From contig CAVYUN010000002.1 of assembly GCA_963771735.1 (NCBI GenBank), positions 1,178,001 through 1,242,000 on the forward strand: a DNA stretch of 64,000 nt, in the 5' to 3' direction. Origin of the DNA: 66-474 sp963771735. GTDB lineage: Bacteria > Pseudomonadota > Gammaproteobacteria > Xanthomonadales > Rhodanobacteraceae. This document shows, in pieces, positions 29,004 to 37,820 of the stretch; position 1 is the stretch's first letter, and every line of letters starts with the position of its first letter. Position numbers and translations under genes: made by a program. The notes beneath the pieces are model-generated. The model saw nothing but the letters and a program-made list of their open reading frames with translations. It made no database searches and was not told where the DNA came from.

Positions 29004-29453
29004 TTACTTGCCGGAAGTTCCGGGCTTGACCGCATAATCCAGTTTCGCGAGCGCAGCTTGCGCTGCCTCTTGGTCTGTAACCTTCAAGTGGGGGTGGCCA
29101 GCGAAGAAACCCATGCTGATACTGCCTTGTACGTAGTAAATCTTGCCTGCCGCGACATCGAGGGTTACATCGCTTTCTGCCTCCGTTTTGGCGCTGTAGG
29201 TATGCTTTCCGGGTGTTGCGTTTTCAAAAAAATACGTGCCGCTTTGCAAAGCGCCGATGACTTCACCATTGTCGCGAATGTCGTATTGGATTCCAGCTCC
29301 ACCGAAGTGGCTTTCGCGATAGAAGTAGACGAGTCCGTGATCGGGTTGAACGGTTGGCATCGGATGTTGTGTGGAACGCGGCATACCCGCACAACCTGCC
29401 ATCGCCGACGCAACGCAAACCAGCGCGGAAACCCGTGCAGCTACTTTCAACAT
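29004..29453 (-). CDS. DUF2846-like lipoprotein
   Basis: 149 residues. The signal peptide MLKVAARVSALVCVASAMAGC ends in a lipobox with Cys at 21 (split: LVCVASAMAGC), so it is probably a lipoprotein. The domain GLVYFYRESHFGGAGIQYDI, DNGEVIGALQSGTYFF and the later GKIYYVQGSISMGFFAG fit the DUF2846 family (small periplasmic beta-rich domain of unknown role). Lower G+C than its neighbours (about half A/T), which may mark recent acquisition. The upstream alternative start at 29703 gives a poor protein. Confidence 0.8.
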   Translation of the reverse strand: MLKVAARVSALVCVASAMAGCAGMPRSTQHPMPTVQPDHGLVYFYRESHFGGAGIQYDIRDNGEVIGALQSGTYFFENATPGKHTYSAKTEAESDVTLDVAAGKIYYVQGSISMGFFAGHPHLKVTDQEAAQAALAKLDYAVKPGTSGK

Positions 29454-29600
29454 GTGTTTTCCCCTTGAAGATGGTGCCTATTATTTGGCGCGGCGACGTT
29501 ACACAATTTGCCAGCGAAAGTATAGCGTTCGATACGTGCACAGGACGGAACGGCTTGCGGCGATGCGGTTGCAGGTTGTGCGCAGGAAACGTACGCTGAC

Positions 29601-30440
29601 GTGGTGAATACTTCGAAATGGTCCGCGCGGCGAGCCGCGTTCCGCAGGTTGCATGAATCCGGCTGCTTCCTGATTCCGAATCCCTGGGATGTCGGTTCCG
29701 CACATGCCCTGGCTTCGCTGGGTTTCAAGGCGCTGGCTACCACCAGTTCCGGTTTTGCATGGTCGCGCGCGCACGCCGACAACATGATGGATATCGAGGC
29801 GGTGTTGGCGCACTGCCGCGAAATCGTCGAGGCGACCGATTTGCCGGTGAATGCCGACTTCGAGGATGGTCATGCCCGCGACATCGACGGTTTGAAGAAG
29901 AACGTCCGCCGCTGCGTCGAGACCGGCGTGGCGGGGCTGTCCATCGAGGACTCGACCGGCGACCCTTCGCAACCACTCTACGATTTCGATGAAGCGATCG
30001 CGCGCATGCGCGCCGCACGCTCAGTTATCGACGCCAGCGGCGAGGACGTGTTGTTGATCGGGCGCGCCGAATGTTTCCTGGTCGGCCATCCGGACCCGCT
30101 GCGCGAAGTGTTGAAACGCTTGCGCGCCTATGCCGAGGCGGGTGCGGATTGTCTGTACGCGCCCGGCGCGGGTACGCCGGAACAGATCAGCGCCATCGTC
30201 GCGGCGGTCGCGCCCAGGCCCGTGAACGTGCTGGTCGGGCGTGCCGTGCCGTTCGCGCTCGACGATCTCGCGCAACTCGGGGTACGCCGCGTCAGTGTGG
30301 GCGGTGCACTGGCCGGCGCGGCGTGGGGCGGATTCCTGCGCGCGGCGCGCGGCTTGGCAGAGGGTCGTTTCGACGGTTTCGCCGACAATGCCAGTCACGC
30401 GGAATTGGATGCATTGGCGAGCCGGCCAGCCGCGAGTTGA
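29601..30440 (+). CDS. Isocitrate lyase/PEP mutase superfamily protein
   Basis: 279 residues, GTG start at 29601. The (beta/alpha)8 PEP mutase/ICL fold: FLIPNPWDVGSAHALASLGF, LATTSSGFAWS, then DLPVNADFEDGHARD with metal-binding acidic residues, GVAGLSIEDSTGD, LIGRAECFLVGHPDPL, GADCLYAPGAGTPEQI, RPVNVLVG and LGVRRVSVGGALAGAAWGGF. This is the oxaloacetase/carboxyphosphonoenolpyruvate-mutase-like branch; it lacks the KKCGH catalytic motif of isocitrate lyase. Substrate unknown. A second in-frame GTG one codon on is equally possible. Confidence 0.85.
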   Translation: MVNTSKWSARRAAFRRLHESGCFLIPNPWDVGSAHALASLGFKALATTSSGFAWSRAHADNMMDIEAVLAHCREIVEATDLPVNADFEDGHARDIDGLKKNVRRCVETGVAGLSIEDSTGDPSQPLYDFDEAIARMRAARSVIDASGEDVLLIGRAECFLVGHPDPLREVLKRLRAYAEAGADCLYAPGAGTPEQISAIVAAVAPRPVNVLVGRAVPFALDDLAQLGVRRVSVGGALAGAAWGGFLRAARGLAEGRFDGFADNASHAELDALASRPAAS

Positions 30441-30610
30441 GTGGTTCCTGGCTGCATCGGATGTCGGAACGATACGCCCGCGCTTGTATGCGCCGGCGGT
30501 TTTTGCGATATTCCGTGTGTGCCTTGGAGTTGCACACACCCAACAAGGCCAGCATCGTGTACTGACGTGGGGACGTCGTCCGATCAAATCCATTTGCTGG
30601 GGGAGAGCCG

Positions 30611-31845
30611 ATGGAATGCCAGAAATGTGGGAAGGTCGCGCCCGAGGGCGTGAAGTTCTGTCCGGGTTGCGGTGCACGGCTCGGTGCGGCGTCCGCGCCG
30701 ACGCCGGCGGCGGATGCAATCTGCCCCGCTTGCGGTGCACCACATGCGCCGGGCGTGAAATTCTGCAAGCACTGCGGTGCGTCCATCCGCGCTCCCGCGC
30801 CTGCGAGCGCGCCGGCCGAGCCGGCACCGGTTTCCGCGACCTCGGAGCTGCCTGCGAAACCGGCCGGCGCCGAGGCGCCGGTCGCCAGCGCGACCGTGGA
30901 CGCTGCTTCCGCTGCCGATACTCGTGCGAGCGCGGCAGCAACCCCGGAACCAAAGCTTTCCGAAACGCCTGCCGAAACCGTTGCGGCTTCATCCGCGCAA
31001 CCCGCTCCCGAACAGGCTGCGCCAACGCCTGAACCCGAAGGTCGGGTGGCGCACGCAGCATCCGCGTCGATCGACCGGCCTTCGGCCGGAGGCGGCCGCA
31101 AAGGCTTGCTGTTCGGCGTGCTCTCACTGGTCGTCGTGATCGTGCTGGCGGGTGCCGCCGTTGCCTATTTCAAGTTCGCGAAGCCCACTCAGGATACGGA
31201 GGCGGCGAATGTCGCGCCGGCATCCGCGGTATCCAGTGCGGGTGCGATGCCGATCGCCCCGGTGCCTGCGGCATCAACGGCGATCGCGCCCGCCGTCTCC
31301 TCGCCGACCACCAGCGCGGTGGCGAGCCCGCACCGGCCGAGCAAGCTTCCGTTGCCACGATGCCCGCGGAAACGCGCGCGCCGTCCGCTGCAACCTCAAT
31401 CGCAGCGGCGCCGCCGGTGGATCGCACGCTGCAGCTGGCATCGAACTTGGTGCACAAGGGCGAGCGCGCGTATGCGCGCGGGGATTACCAGGCTGCGATT
31501 CGGCATGCGCACTCCGCGCTCGACGTGCACCCGGGTTATGTCGATGCGGAGCGACTGCTGAAGCGCGCACAAGCCGCGCAGCAACGGATTGCCGAACAGC
31601 AGCAGGAACAAGCCCAACGCGAAGCGGCCGCACAAGCCGAACAAGCGAGGGCCGCGGCGGCCGCACGGGCGGCGCAGACACCACCCGCACCGACGCCGGA
31701 CCAGATCTACAACCGACGCGCGCACAGCGAGTGCGCGCGCGGATTTTTCGGCACGGCGTGTCGCCACAAGATTCGTCAGGAAGTATGCGTGGGGGTGTCG
31801 CTGACGGCGCCAGGCACTTCGGTGTGCAGGGACTTGAAGGATTGA
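30611..31845 (+). CDS. Double zinc-ribbon membrane protein with TPR-like segment (one frame slip)
   Basis: The N-terminus has two zinc ribbons: CQKCG...FCPGCG (residues 3-21) and CPACG...FCKHCG, each a CxxC pair. An Ala/Pro/Glu-rich linker leads to one membrane helix (LLFGVLSLVVVIVLAGAAVA) and a second low-complexity linker. Near 31325 the frame slips by one base; the next frame continues EPAPAEQASVATMPAETRA, then a TPR-like unit LVHKGERAYARGDYQAAIRH, a Gln/Ala coiled coil and a Cys-bearing end (ECARGFFGTACRHKIRQEVC). Joined, about 411 residues. The ribosome site GGGGAGAG precedes ATG 30611. Function unknown; sits beside another zinc-ribbon membrane gene. Confidence 0.75.
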
Positions 31846-32032
31846 GTCGGGTTGAGGCGTTCGTCGAATACGGGCGCCGGTATCGAACGATGGTGGCTTC
31901 GCCGGCGGGGACAATGAACGGGGTTACGGAGCAGCGACATGCTCCGGAGCCGTGAGGGTGGCGCACAAGGCGTCGGCTGGGTGGTTCGGCGGGGTCGCCC
32001 GCGCTCCACCCCTGAACGATGAGGGGAAAATC

Positions 32033-33142
32033 ATGACCGGGGTGAAGGCAACGAATCTGGGGTTGTTGTTGCGGTGTTACGAGGGCCTGCGCAACTGGCG
32101 TGCACTGGCCATGCTGGCGGTGGGGTTCGTGGTCTATGCCTTGCTGTTGGCGCTGGACGGCGTGGTCACGGCCAAGTTGGAATTTTCCAGTCCCACCATC
32201 GCGATGATCATCGGCGCGGTGATCCTGTTGCTGGCGGTGCTCGCATTGCTGGCCAGCATCAACGGCAGCGGACTGCTGTTGGTGGATCAGGCCGACGGCG
32301 GCGCGTCGCGGGGTTTCGGTGCGGCGTTTTTCGGGGGTATCGGCGTGACCCTGCAGGCGATCGTGTGCCTGATCATCCTGGGGGTCGGCCTGCTGGTCGT
32401 GGTGCTGGTGCTGTGGGCGCTGTCCTTCCTGGCGCACATCCCGGGCATCGGCGGGTTCTTCAGCTTCATCCTGGCCGGTCCGACCATGCTGATCCTGGCG
32501 TTCTGCTATGCGGTGCTCGCGTTCGGCGTGGCGTTGATGTTCGTGGCGTTGTGGCGCGGGCACGGCATGCTCGGATCGATCGGGCGCGCCATCGACATCG
32601 TGGTCAAGCGTCCGCTGGATACCGTCCTGCATTTCATCGTCTTGTGGCTGTTGATCGTGCCCATCATGGCCCTCGTCGGCGCGGTGATGTTCGGCGGCGC
32701 GGCGCTGACCATGGGCATGTACGCATCGAGTTCGTTCGGCGGCGGTGGTTATTACGGCGGCGGTCCCTTCGGCGGCGGCCCGTTCGGAGGCGGTGGCCTG
32801 ATGGGCGGCGCCCTGCAGTCGTTCTCTTCTGGATCGATGGGTGCGGCGATGATTTCGATGTTCGTCGTGGCCGCCGCGGTCGTGGCGATTTTCTCCTTGA
32901 TCCAGATGCTGGGAACCGTGTTGATCTTCGATTCACTGGCTGCCGACACCGAGGCCAGCTCCGCGGATTTCCTGCGCAAGCGGGCCCAGAACATCAAGGC
33001 CGAGGTCGAGAAGCACCGTCCGCAGGCGGCACCGGCGGCACCCCAGCCGGCGACTCCCTCGGTTGCCCACTGCAGGCAGTGTGGCGCGGTGTTGACCCCG
33101 GGCGACAAGTTCTGCGGGGAGTGCGGAACGCCTGCGGGTTGA
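32033..33142 (+). CDS. Multi-pass membrane protein with C-terminal zinc ribbon
   Basis: 369 residues from ATG 32033 (after GAGGGGAAAA). About seven membrane segments: ALAMLAVGFVVYALLLAL, IAMIIGAVILLLAVLALLA, GIGVTLQAIVCLIILGVGLL with following VVLVLWAL, then FILAGPTMLILAFCYAVLAF, FIVLWLLIVPIMALVGAV and MISMFVVAAAVVAIFSLIQM. A glycine-rich loop (GGGGYYGGGPFGGGPFGGGG) lies between the last two. The C-terminus is one zinc ribbon, CRQCGAVLTPGDKFCGECG. I do not recognise a named family. The preceding zinc-ribbon gene and this one are both plus-strand, 187 bases apart. Confidence 0.75.
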   Translation: MTGVKATNLGLLLRCYEGLRNWRALAMLAVGFVVYALLLALDGVVTAKLEFSSPTIAMIIGAVILLLAVLALLASINGSGLLLVDQADGGASRGFGAAFFGGIGVTLQAIVCLIILGVGLLVVVLVLWALSFLAHIPGIGGFFSFILAGPTMLILAFCYAVLAFGVALMFVALWRGHGMLGSIGRAIDIVVKRPLDTVLHFIVLWLLIVPIMALVGAVMFGGAALTMGMYASSSFGGGGYYGGGPFGGGPFGGGGLMGGALQSFSSGSMGAAMISMFVVAAAVVAIFSLIQMLGTVLIFDSLAADTEASSADFLRKRAQNIKAEVEKHRPQAAPAAPQPATPSVAHCRQCGAVLTPGDKFCGECGTPAG

Positions 33143-33152
33143 AGTCGGGCGG

Positions 33153-33176
33153 GACGGCGGGTGTTCGCCCGCCGTC
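33153..33176. terminator. Hairpin between convergent zinc-ribbon gene and pfp
   Basis: Stem GACGGCGGG/CCCGCCGTC of 9 base pairs with the loop TGTTCG, lying 10 bases after one stop and touching the other. No T-run on either side, so termination is inferred from position and stability. Confidence 0.5.
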
Positions 33177-34451
33177 TCAAGCTTGCTTGAATGCAGGCAA
33201 ACGCTTCTTCACCGCGGCGTTTTTCAATACGCCGTAAGCAGGCAGCCCGTCTTTGCCGTAAGGCGGCGGCGCTTCACCGCGAATCAGCGGTGCGAGGTAT
33301 TTGCGCGCCGCGGCGGTGATCGCGAAACCGTCCCGGGTGATGAAGGAGCGCGGCAATTTCTTTTCGCGGTTGGCGATCCGGTCGAGTGGAGCCGTCTCGA
33401 TCGTCCAGTGGTACGGCGAATCCGATTTGCGCTTGATCACCGGCATCACGGCATTCCTGCCGGCCAGCGCCAACTCCACCGCGGCCTTGCCGACCGCGAA
33501 GGCCTGCTCGACATCGGTTTTCGAGGCGACGTGCCGCGCCGAACGCTGCAGGTAATCGGGCATCGCCCAGTGGGTTTTCAATTTCAGCCGATCGCGCACC
33601 AGCGTCGCCAGCGTCGGCGCGACGCCGCCGAGTTGGGTGTGTCCGAATGCGTCGCTGCCGGCCCCGGCGTCGGCGACGAAGCGGCCATCGCCGTACCGGA
33701 TGCCCTCGCTGGCCGCGACCACGCAATACCCGACGCGATCGACGATTTCGCGCACGCGCGCAAGGAAAGCGCCTTCGTCGAATACCCTTTCCGGAAACAG
33801 GATGATGTGCGGGGCGTCGTCGCGATGCTCGCCGGCGAGCCCGGCCGAGGCCGCGATCCAGCCAGCGTGGCGACCCATCACCTCCATCACGAACACCTTG
33901 GTGGATGTCTCCATCATGGATTGCACGTCGAGTGCGCATTCGCGCAAGGACACGGCGGTGTACTTGGCGACCGAACCGAAACCCGGACAGCAATCCGTGA
34001 CGGCAAGGTCGTTGTCCACCGTCTTGGGCACGCCGATGCAGCGGATGTCGTACCCCATCGTCTTGCCGAGCCTCGAGAGCTTCAGCGCCGTGTCGGCCGA
34101 ATCGTTGCCGCCGTTGTAGAGAAACCAGCGGATGTCGTGGGCGCGGAACACCTCGATCAGGCGTTCGTACTTCGCGCGGTCGTCTTCGAGCGACTTGAGC
34201 TTGACCCGGCACGAGCCGAACGCGCCACCCGGTGTGTGCCTGAGCGCGCGGATCGCGGTCGGCGATTCCCGCGTGGTATCGATCAGATCCTCGCGCAGCA
34301 CGCCGAGGATGCCGTTGCGCGCGGCGTACGCGGTGATCTTGCAGCGACGGCAGGTCTCGATCACCGCGGCGGCGGTGGCGTTGATCACGGCTGTGACCCC
34401 GCCGGACTGCGCGTACAATAGCTTGCCTGTGGGTTTCGATATCTTGTTCAT
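33177..34451 (-). CDS. pfp: PPi-type 6-phosphofructokinase
   Basis: 424 residues. Phosphorylates fructose-6-phosphate; the sequence fits the pyrophosphate-dependent type. KLLYAQSGGVTAVINATAAAV opens the fold. YNGGNDSADTALKLSRLG has Asn-Asp where ATP enzymes have GDGS. VPKTVDNDLAVTDCCPGFGS carries the catalytic Asp loop in the PKT-DND form typical of PPi enzymes, and FVMEVMGRHAGWIAA is the MGR substrate motif. Start is ATG 34451; the long frame upstream is a shadow of adk. It diverges from adk. Cofactor preference is inference. Confidence 0.92.
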   Translation of the reverse strand: MNKISKPTGKLLYAQSGGVTAVINATAAAVIETCRRCKITAYAARNGILGVLREDLIDTTRESPTAIRALRHTPGGAFGSCRVKLKSLEDDRAKYERLIEVFRAHDIRWFLYNGGNDSADTALKLSRLGKTMGYDIRCIGVPKTVDNDLAVTDCCPGFGSVAKYTAVSLRECALDVQSMMETSTKVFVMEVMGRHAGWIAASAGLAGEHRDDAPHIILFPERVFDEGAFLARVREIVDRVGYCVVAASEGIRYGDGRFVADAGAGSDAFGHTQLGGVAPTLATLVRDRLKLKTHWAMPDYLQRSARHVASKTDVEQAFAVGKAAVELALAGRNAVMPVIKRKSDSPYHWTIETAPLDRIANREKKLPRSFITRDGFAITAAARKYLAPLIRGEAPPPYGKDGLPAYGVLKNAAVKKRLPAFKQA

Positions 34452-34571
34452 GCGGATTGTGCGGCGGATGTGGCGTTGACGGGGTACTTGCGCAGACGCT
34501 AGCGTAACCCCTCCCACGCGGGATTTTGCAATCAAGGTGCCGCAACTGCTGCGGGCCGAAGAAGGAAAGGC

Positions 34572-35147
34572 ATGCGCATCGTATTGCTCGGCGCGCCCGG
34601 TTCGGGCAAGGGCACCCAGGCCAAACGGCTGAAGGCGGAACTCGGCATCGCGCACATTTCCACCGGCGACCTGCTGCGCGCGGCGGTCAAGGTCGGCACG
34701 CCGCTGGGGCTGAAGGCCAAGGCCGTCATGGAGGCGGGCCAGCTGGTTTCCGACGAGATCGTGCTGGGGTTGCTGGATGAGCGTCTGGCCCAACCGGATA
34801 CCCGGACCGGATTCATCCTCGACGGCTATCCGCGCAATCTTGCGCAAGCCGACGCGCTGAACGGCCTGCTGGAGCGGCTCGAACAGCCGCTGGACGCGGT
34901 GGTGAAGTTGAACGTGCCCGACGCCGACATCGTCAAGCGCTGCGAGATCCGCTTCGAGCAGGAGCATCGCGCCGACGACAATCCGGAAACCGTGCGCAAG
35001 CGGCTCGCGGTGTACGCCGAACAAACGGCGCCGGTGGCGGAGTTCTACGCGCGGCGCGGACTGTTGACCGAAATCGACGGCGTCGGCGCGATCGACACCA
35101 TCGGCGACCGCATCCTCGCAGCGCTGCGAACACGCACCCGCGCCTGA
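34572..35147 (+). CDS. adk: Adenylate kinase (short form)
   Basis: 191 residues. P-loop GAPGSGKGTQ at residues 7-16, AHISTGDLLRAAV with the AMP-binding Thr, FILDGYPRN, and a short segment (RFEQEHRADDNPETVRKRL) in place of the full LID domain. The reduced LID is a known form in Xanthomonadales. It interconverts ATP, AMP and ADP. GAAGGAAAGG precedes the ATG. The stop is two bases before the next start, so translation is probably coupled. Confidence 0.95.
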   Translation: MRIVLLGAPGSGKGTQAKRLKAELGIAHISTGDLLRAAVKVGTPLGLKAKAVMEAGQLVSDEIVLGLLDERLAQPDTRTGFILDGYPRNLAQADALNGLLERLEQPLDAVVKLNVPDADIVKRCEIRFEQEHRADDNPETVRKRLAVYAEQTAPVAEFYARRGLLTEIDGVGAIDTIGDRILAALRTRTRA

Positions 35148-35149
35148 GC

Positions 35150-35710
35150 TTGTCCTCGTTCCTTGCCAGCCTTTTCGACCTGTGCCGGTTCCGGCGCGGC
35201 CCGGACGACATGCCGTACGCACCGTGGCTGCTGGTCGTGCTGCTGTTCGCCTGTGGCGTATTGCAAATCCTGTTCAATCTGCGTCAGGGTGCGAGTCCCG
35301 GCATGCTGGCGGCAGCCCTGCTGGGCGGACTCGCTGCCCTGGGCGTGATTTTTCAGCTGTTGCGTGGACGCGGCAAGGTTGAGCGCTTCGTGCAGACGGC
35401 GACGGCGCTGGCCGCGGTGTACTTGCTGTTCGGCATCGTCGCCGATGTGCTGGCGATGTGGCTGCCCCTGAAAGCGTTGACCGAGCAAATCCTTTCACAT
35501 CCGGAGCAGCCACCGACGCTGACCGGGACCCAGACTCTGTTGTTGCTGGTGATTTTCGCGCTGGGAATCTGGCAGCTGTGCGTGTGGATCCGCATCCTGC
35601 GACGAGCGCTGGAGGTTTCGCTCGCGGGTGCGGTGCTGGTGTTCCTGTTGCTGCTGTTGGTGGACTGGATTGTCGTGCGCTTGGTGATGGCGATAATCGG
35701 TGTGGCTTGA
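35150..35710 (+). CDS. Hypothetical membrane protein of the adk-mpl operon
   Basis: 186 residues from TTG 35150, or 166 from ATG 35210. Four to five membrane segments: WLLVVLLFACGVLQILF, MLAAALLGGLAALGVIFQLL, ATALAAVYLLFGIVADVLAM, TLLLLVIFALGIWQLCVWI, and LAGAVLVFLLLLLVDWIVV. Not a family I can name with certainty. It fills the gap between adk and mpl on the same strand with two and 15 bases of spacing, so it is a member of that transcript. Confidence 0.7.
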   Translation: MSSFLASLFDLCRFRRGPDDMPYAPWLLVVLLFACGVLQILFNLRQGASPGMLAAALLGGLAALGVIFQLLRGRGKVERFVQTATALAAVYLLFGIVADVLAMWLPLKALTEQILSHPEQPPTLTGTQTLLLLVIFALGIWQLCVWIRILRRALEVSLAGAVLVFLLLLLVDWIVVRLVMAIIGVA

Positions 35711-35725
35711 GTTTCGCGAGACGAC

Positions 35726-37087
35726 ATGCGCATTCATATCCTCGGGATCTGCGGTACTTTCATGGGCGGTGTCGCGGCGCTGGCGCGCGAACTGGGTGTC
35801 GACGTGGAAGGTTCCGACGCCAACGTGTACCCGCCAATGAGCGACCAGTTGCGAGCATTGGGTATCGCCTTGCAGGAGGGTTGGTCGGCGGAGCACCTCG
35901 AGCCCGCGCCGGATCAGGTGGTGGTCGGCAATGCGCTGTCGCGCGGCAATCCCTCGGTCGAATACATGCTCGATGCCGGCTTGCCGTATGTCTCGGGCCC
36001 GCAATGGCTGGGCGAGGCGGTGCTGCGGGGACGCGAAGTGCTGGCGGTCGCCGGTACCCACGGCAAGACCACGACGTCGAGCCTGCTCGCATACCTGCTG
36101 GATGCCGCTGGAACGGCGCCGGGATTCCTGATCGGTGGCGTGCCGGAAAACTTCGGCCTGTCGGCCCGGCTGTCCGGGACATCTTCGCCATTCGTGATTG
36201 AAGCCGACGAATACGACACGGCATTTTTCGACAAACGCTCGAAGTTCGTGCACTACCGACCGCGCATAGCGATCCTCAACAACCTCGAATACGACCACGC
36301 CGACATTTTCCCCGACGTGGCGGCGATCCAGCTGCAGTTCCATCATTTGGTGCGTACGGTGCCCGGCAACGGGCGCCTGGTCGTCAATGCCGAGGACGCA
36401 CGGCTCGCCGAGGTGCTGGCAATGGGTTGCTGGACGCCGGTTGAAACCTTCGGCATCGACGCGGGCGACTGGCGCGCACGGATGCTCGAGACCGACGGTT
36501 CGGCGTTCGAAGTGTCGCGCGAGGGCGGAACGATCGGCGAGGTGCGCTGGAACCTGTCCGGCCGGCACAACGTGATGAACGCGCTGGCCGCGCTGGCCGC
36601 GGCCAACGCCGCAGGCGTGGATCCGGACAAGGTGCTTCCCGCGTTCGCGGGATTCCAAAGCGTCAAGCGGCGAATGGAAGCACTGGGGAGGGTGAACGGC
36701 GTGCACGTCTACGACGATTTCGCGCATCACCCGACCGCGATCGCGACCACGCTCGCAGGCTTGCGCGCCAGGGTCGGCAAGGCACGCATCCTGGTCGCGC
36801 TGGAACCGCGCTCCAATTCCATGCGTGCTGGCGCACATGCCGAAGCGCTGGCGCCATCACTGGCCGACACCGATGCAGTGGTGTTGCTGCAGCGGCCCGA
36901 ATTGCCATGGAATGCGCGGCATGTCATCGATGCGCTTGCGGGCCGGGGCGCCGCCGCGGCATCGGTCACTGAGCTGATCGCCATGCTGCAACGGCAGGCG
37001 GGTCCGGGCGACCATGTCGTGTTCATGTCCAACGGTGGCTTTGACAATGCTCCTCGCCGGTTCCTCGATGCGCTGCGCGCGGGCTAG
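35726..37087 (+). CDS. mpl: UDP-MurNAc:L-Ala-gamma-D-Glu-meso-DAP ligase
   Basis: 453 residues, Mur ligase that reuses murein tripeptide. MRIHILGICGTFMGGVAALA opens it, with SDANVYPPMSDQL; the P-loop is VAGTHGKTTTSSLL near residue 112; EADEYDTAFFDKRSKFVHY with the conserved acidic pair; the central-domain Asn/His NNLEYDHADIF; then VYDDFAHHPTAI in the C-terminal domain. Length and the GTFMGG start are specific to Mpl rather than MurC. It works in the cytosol in cell-wall recycling. Confidence 0.95.
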   Translation: MRIHILGICGTFMGGVAALARELGVDVEGSDANVYPPMSDQLRALGIALQEGWSAEHLEPAPDQVVVGNALSRGNPSVEYMLDAGLPYVSGPQWLGEAVLRGREVLAVAGTHGKTTTSSLLAYLLDAAGTAPGFLIGGVPENFGLSARLSGTSSPFVIEADEYDTAFFDKRSKFVHYRPRIAILNNLEYDHADIFPDVAAIQLQFHHLVRTVPGNGRLVVNAEDARLAEVLAMGCWTPVETFGIDAGDWRARMLETDGSAFEVSREGGTIGEVRWNLSGRHNVMNALAALAAANAAGVDPDKVLPAFAGFQSVKRRMEALGRVNGVHVYDDFAHHPTAIATTLAGLRARVGKARILVALEPRSNSMRAGAHAEALAPSLADTDAVVLLQRPELPWNARHVIDALAGRGAAAASVTELIAMLQRQAGPGDHVVFMSNGGFDNAPRRFLDALRAG

Positions 37088-37096
37088 ACTCGTAGC

Positions 37097-37688
37097 GTGA
37101 GACGTCGCGAGATTTCGCTGTTCCCGCTCAACGCCGTGCTGTTTCCGGGCAGCATGCTGGGCTTGCGCATCTTCGAGGCGCGTTACCTCGATATGGTGCG
37201 CGAATGCGCGCGTGGCGATGGCACATTCGGGGTGTGCCTGATCATGGAGGGGCAGGAAGCCGGCGAGCCCGCGTTGCCCGCCGCGGTCGGCACACTGGCG
37301 AGCATCGTCGATTTCGACACGCTGCCCGACGGGCTGCTGGGCATCAGCGTTACCGGCGGCGCGCGCTTTCGTGTGCAGAAGTCCCGCATCCGCAGCAACG
37401 GTCTGGTAACGGGTGAAATCCGCGAATGGCCGGACGAGCCCGATGTGCCCGTACCGGTCGAGTTTTCGCTGTTGCCGACGATCCTCGAGCGGCTGGCGGA
37501 GCAGGCCGGATTGTCCTGGCGCAACGGGCCGCGCGAGCGCTACGACGACGCCAGCTGGGTCGGATTCCGGCTGGCCGAGTTGCTGCCGCTGGGCGACGCC
37601 GAACGTCAGCACCTGCTCGAAATCACCGACCCGCTGGAACGGCTGGCAGACCCTGCGCGATGCGATGCCGCGCTTCCAGAAACCCTAG
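37097..37688 (+). CDS. LON substrate-binding (N-terminal) domain protein, one frame slip
   Basis: GTG start at 37097. ISLFPLNAVLFPGSMLGLRI and FEARYLDMVRECARGDGTFG are the start of the Lon N-terminal (PUA-like) domain; there is no ATPase or protease domain, so this is the stand-alone form of about 195 residues. Near 37649 one extra base takes the frame away. The other frame continues TLRDAMPRFQKP to the stop at 37686-37688, the expected end. The longer frame to 37981 reads through repeat copy C and antisense of the next gene and is not real. Nine bases after mpl, so same transcript. Role unknown. Confidence 0.8.
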
Positions 37689-37693
37689 TTCTT

Positions 37694-37803
37694 GCGATCG
37701 TCCCTGATCGCCGCGGGATGAGTCGCATCGTTTACGTCGGGATACGCCCGTTGGGCAACATCACAACGGCCATCCTTGGCCTGACTTTTCAGAACAGCCG
37801 CTT
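37694..37803 (+). repeat. Dispersed structured repeat, copy C
   Basis: Begins GCGATC-GTCCCT-GATCGC, six bases after the LON-domain gene's stop, and ends CTGACTTTTCAGAACAGCCG CT (read without the gap). The middle differs from copies A and B but has its own inverted repeat GGCCA-TCCT-TGGCC. It separates that gene from the convergent PLP enzyme gene. Confidence 0.75.
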
Positions 37804-37820
37804 CAATTGCGGGTCGCGGA

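Noticed and set aside
30780..31060. Possible tandem repeat or CRISPR-like array
   Set aside because: It is the Ala/Pro/Glu-rich linker of the zinc-ribbon protein; there are no regular direct repeats with unique spacers.
34572..35147. Adenylate kinase as a truncated gene because the LID is missing
   Set aside because: The short-LID form is normal for Xanthomonadales and the remaining motifs are intact.
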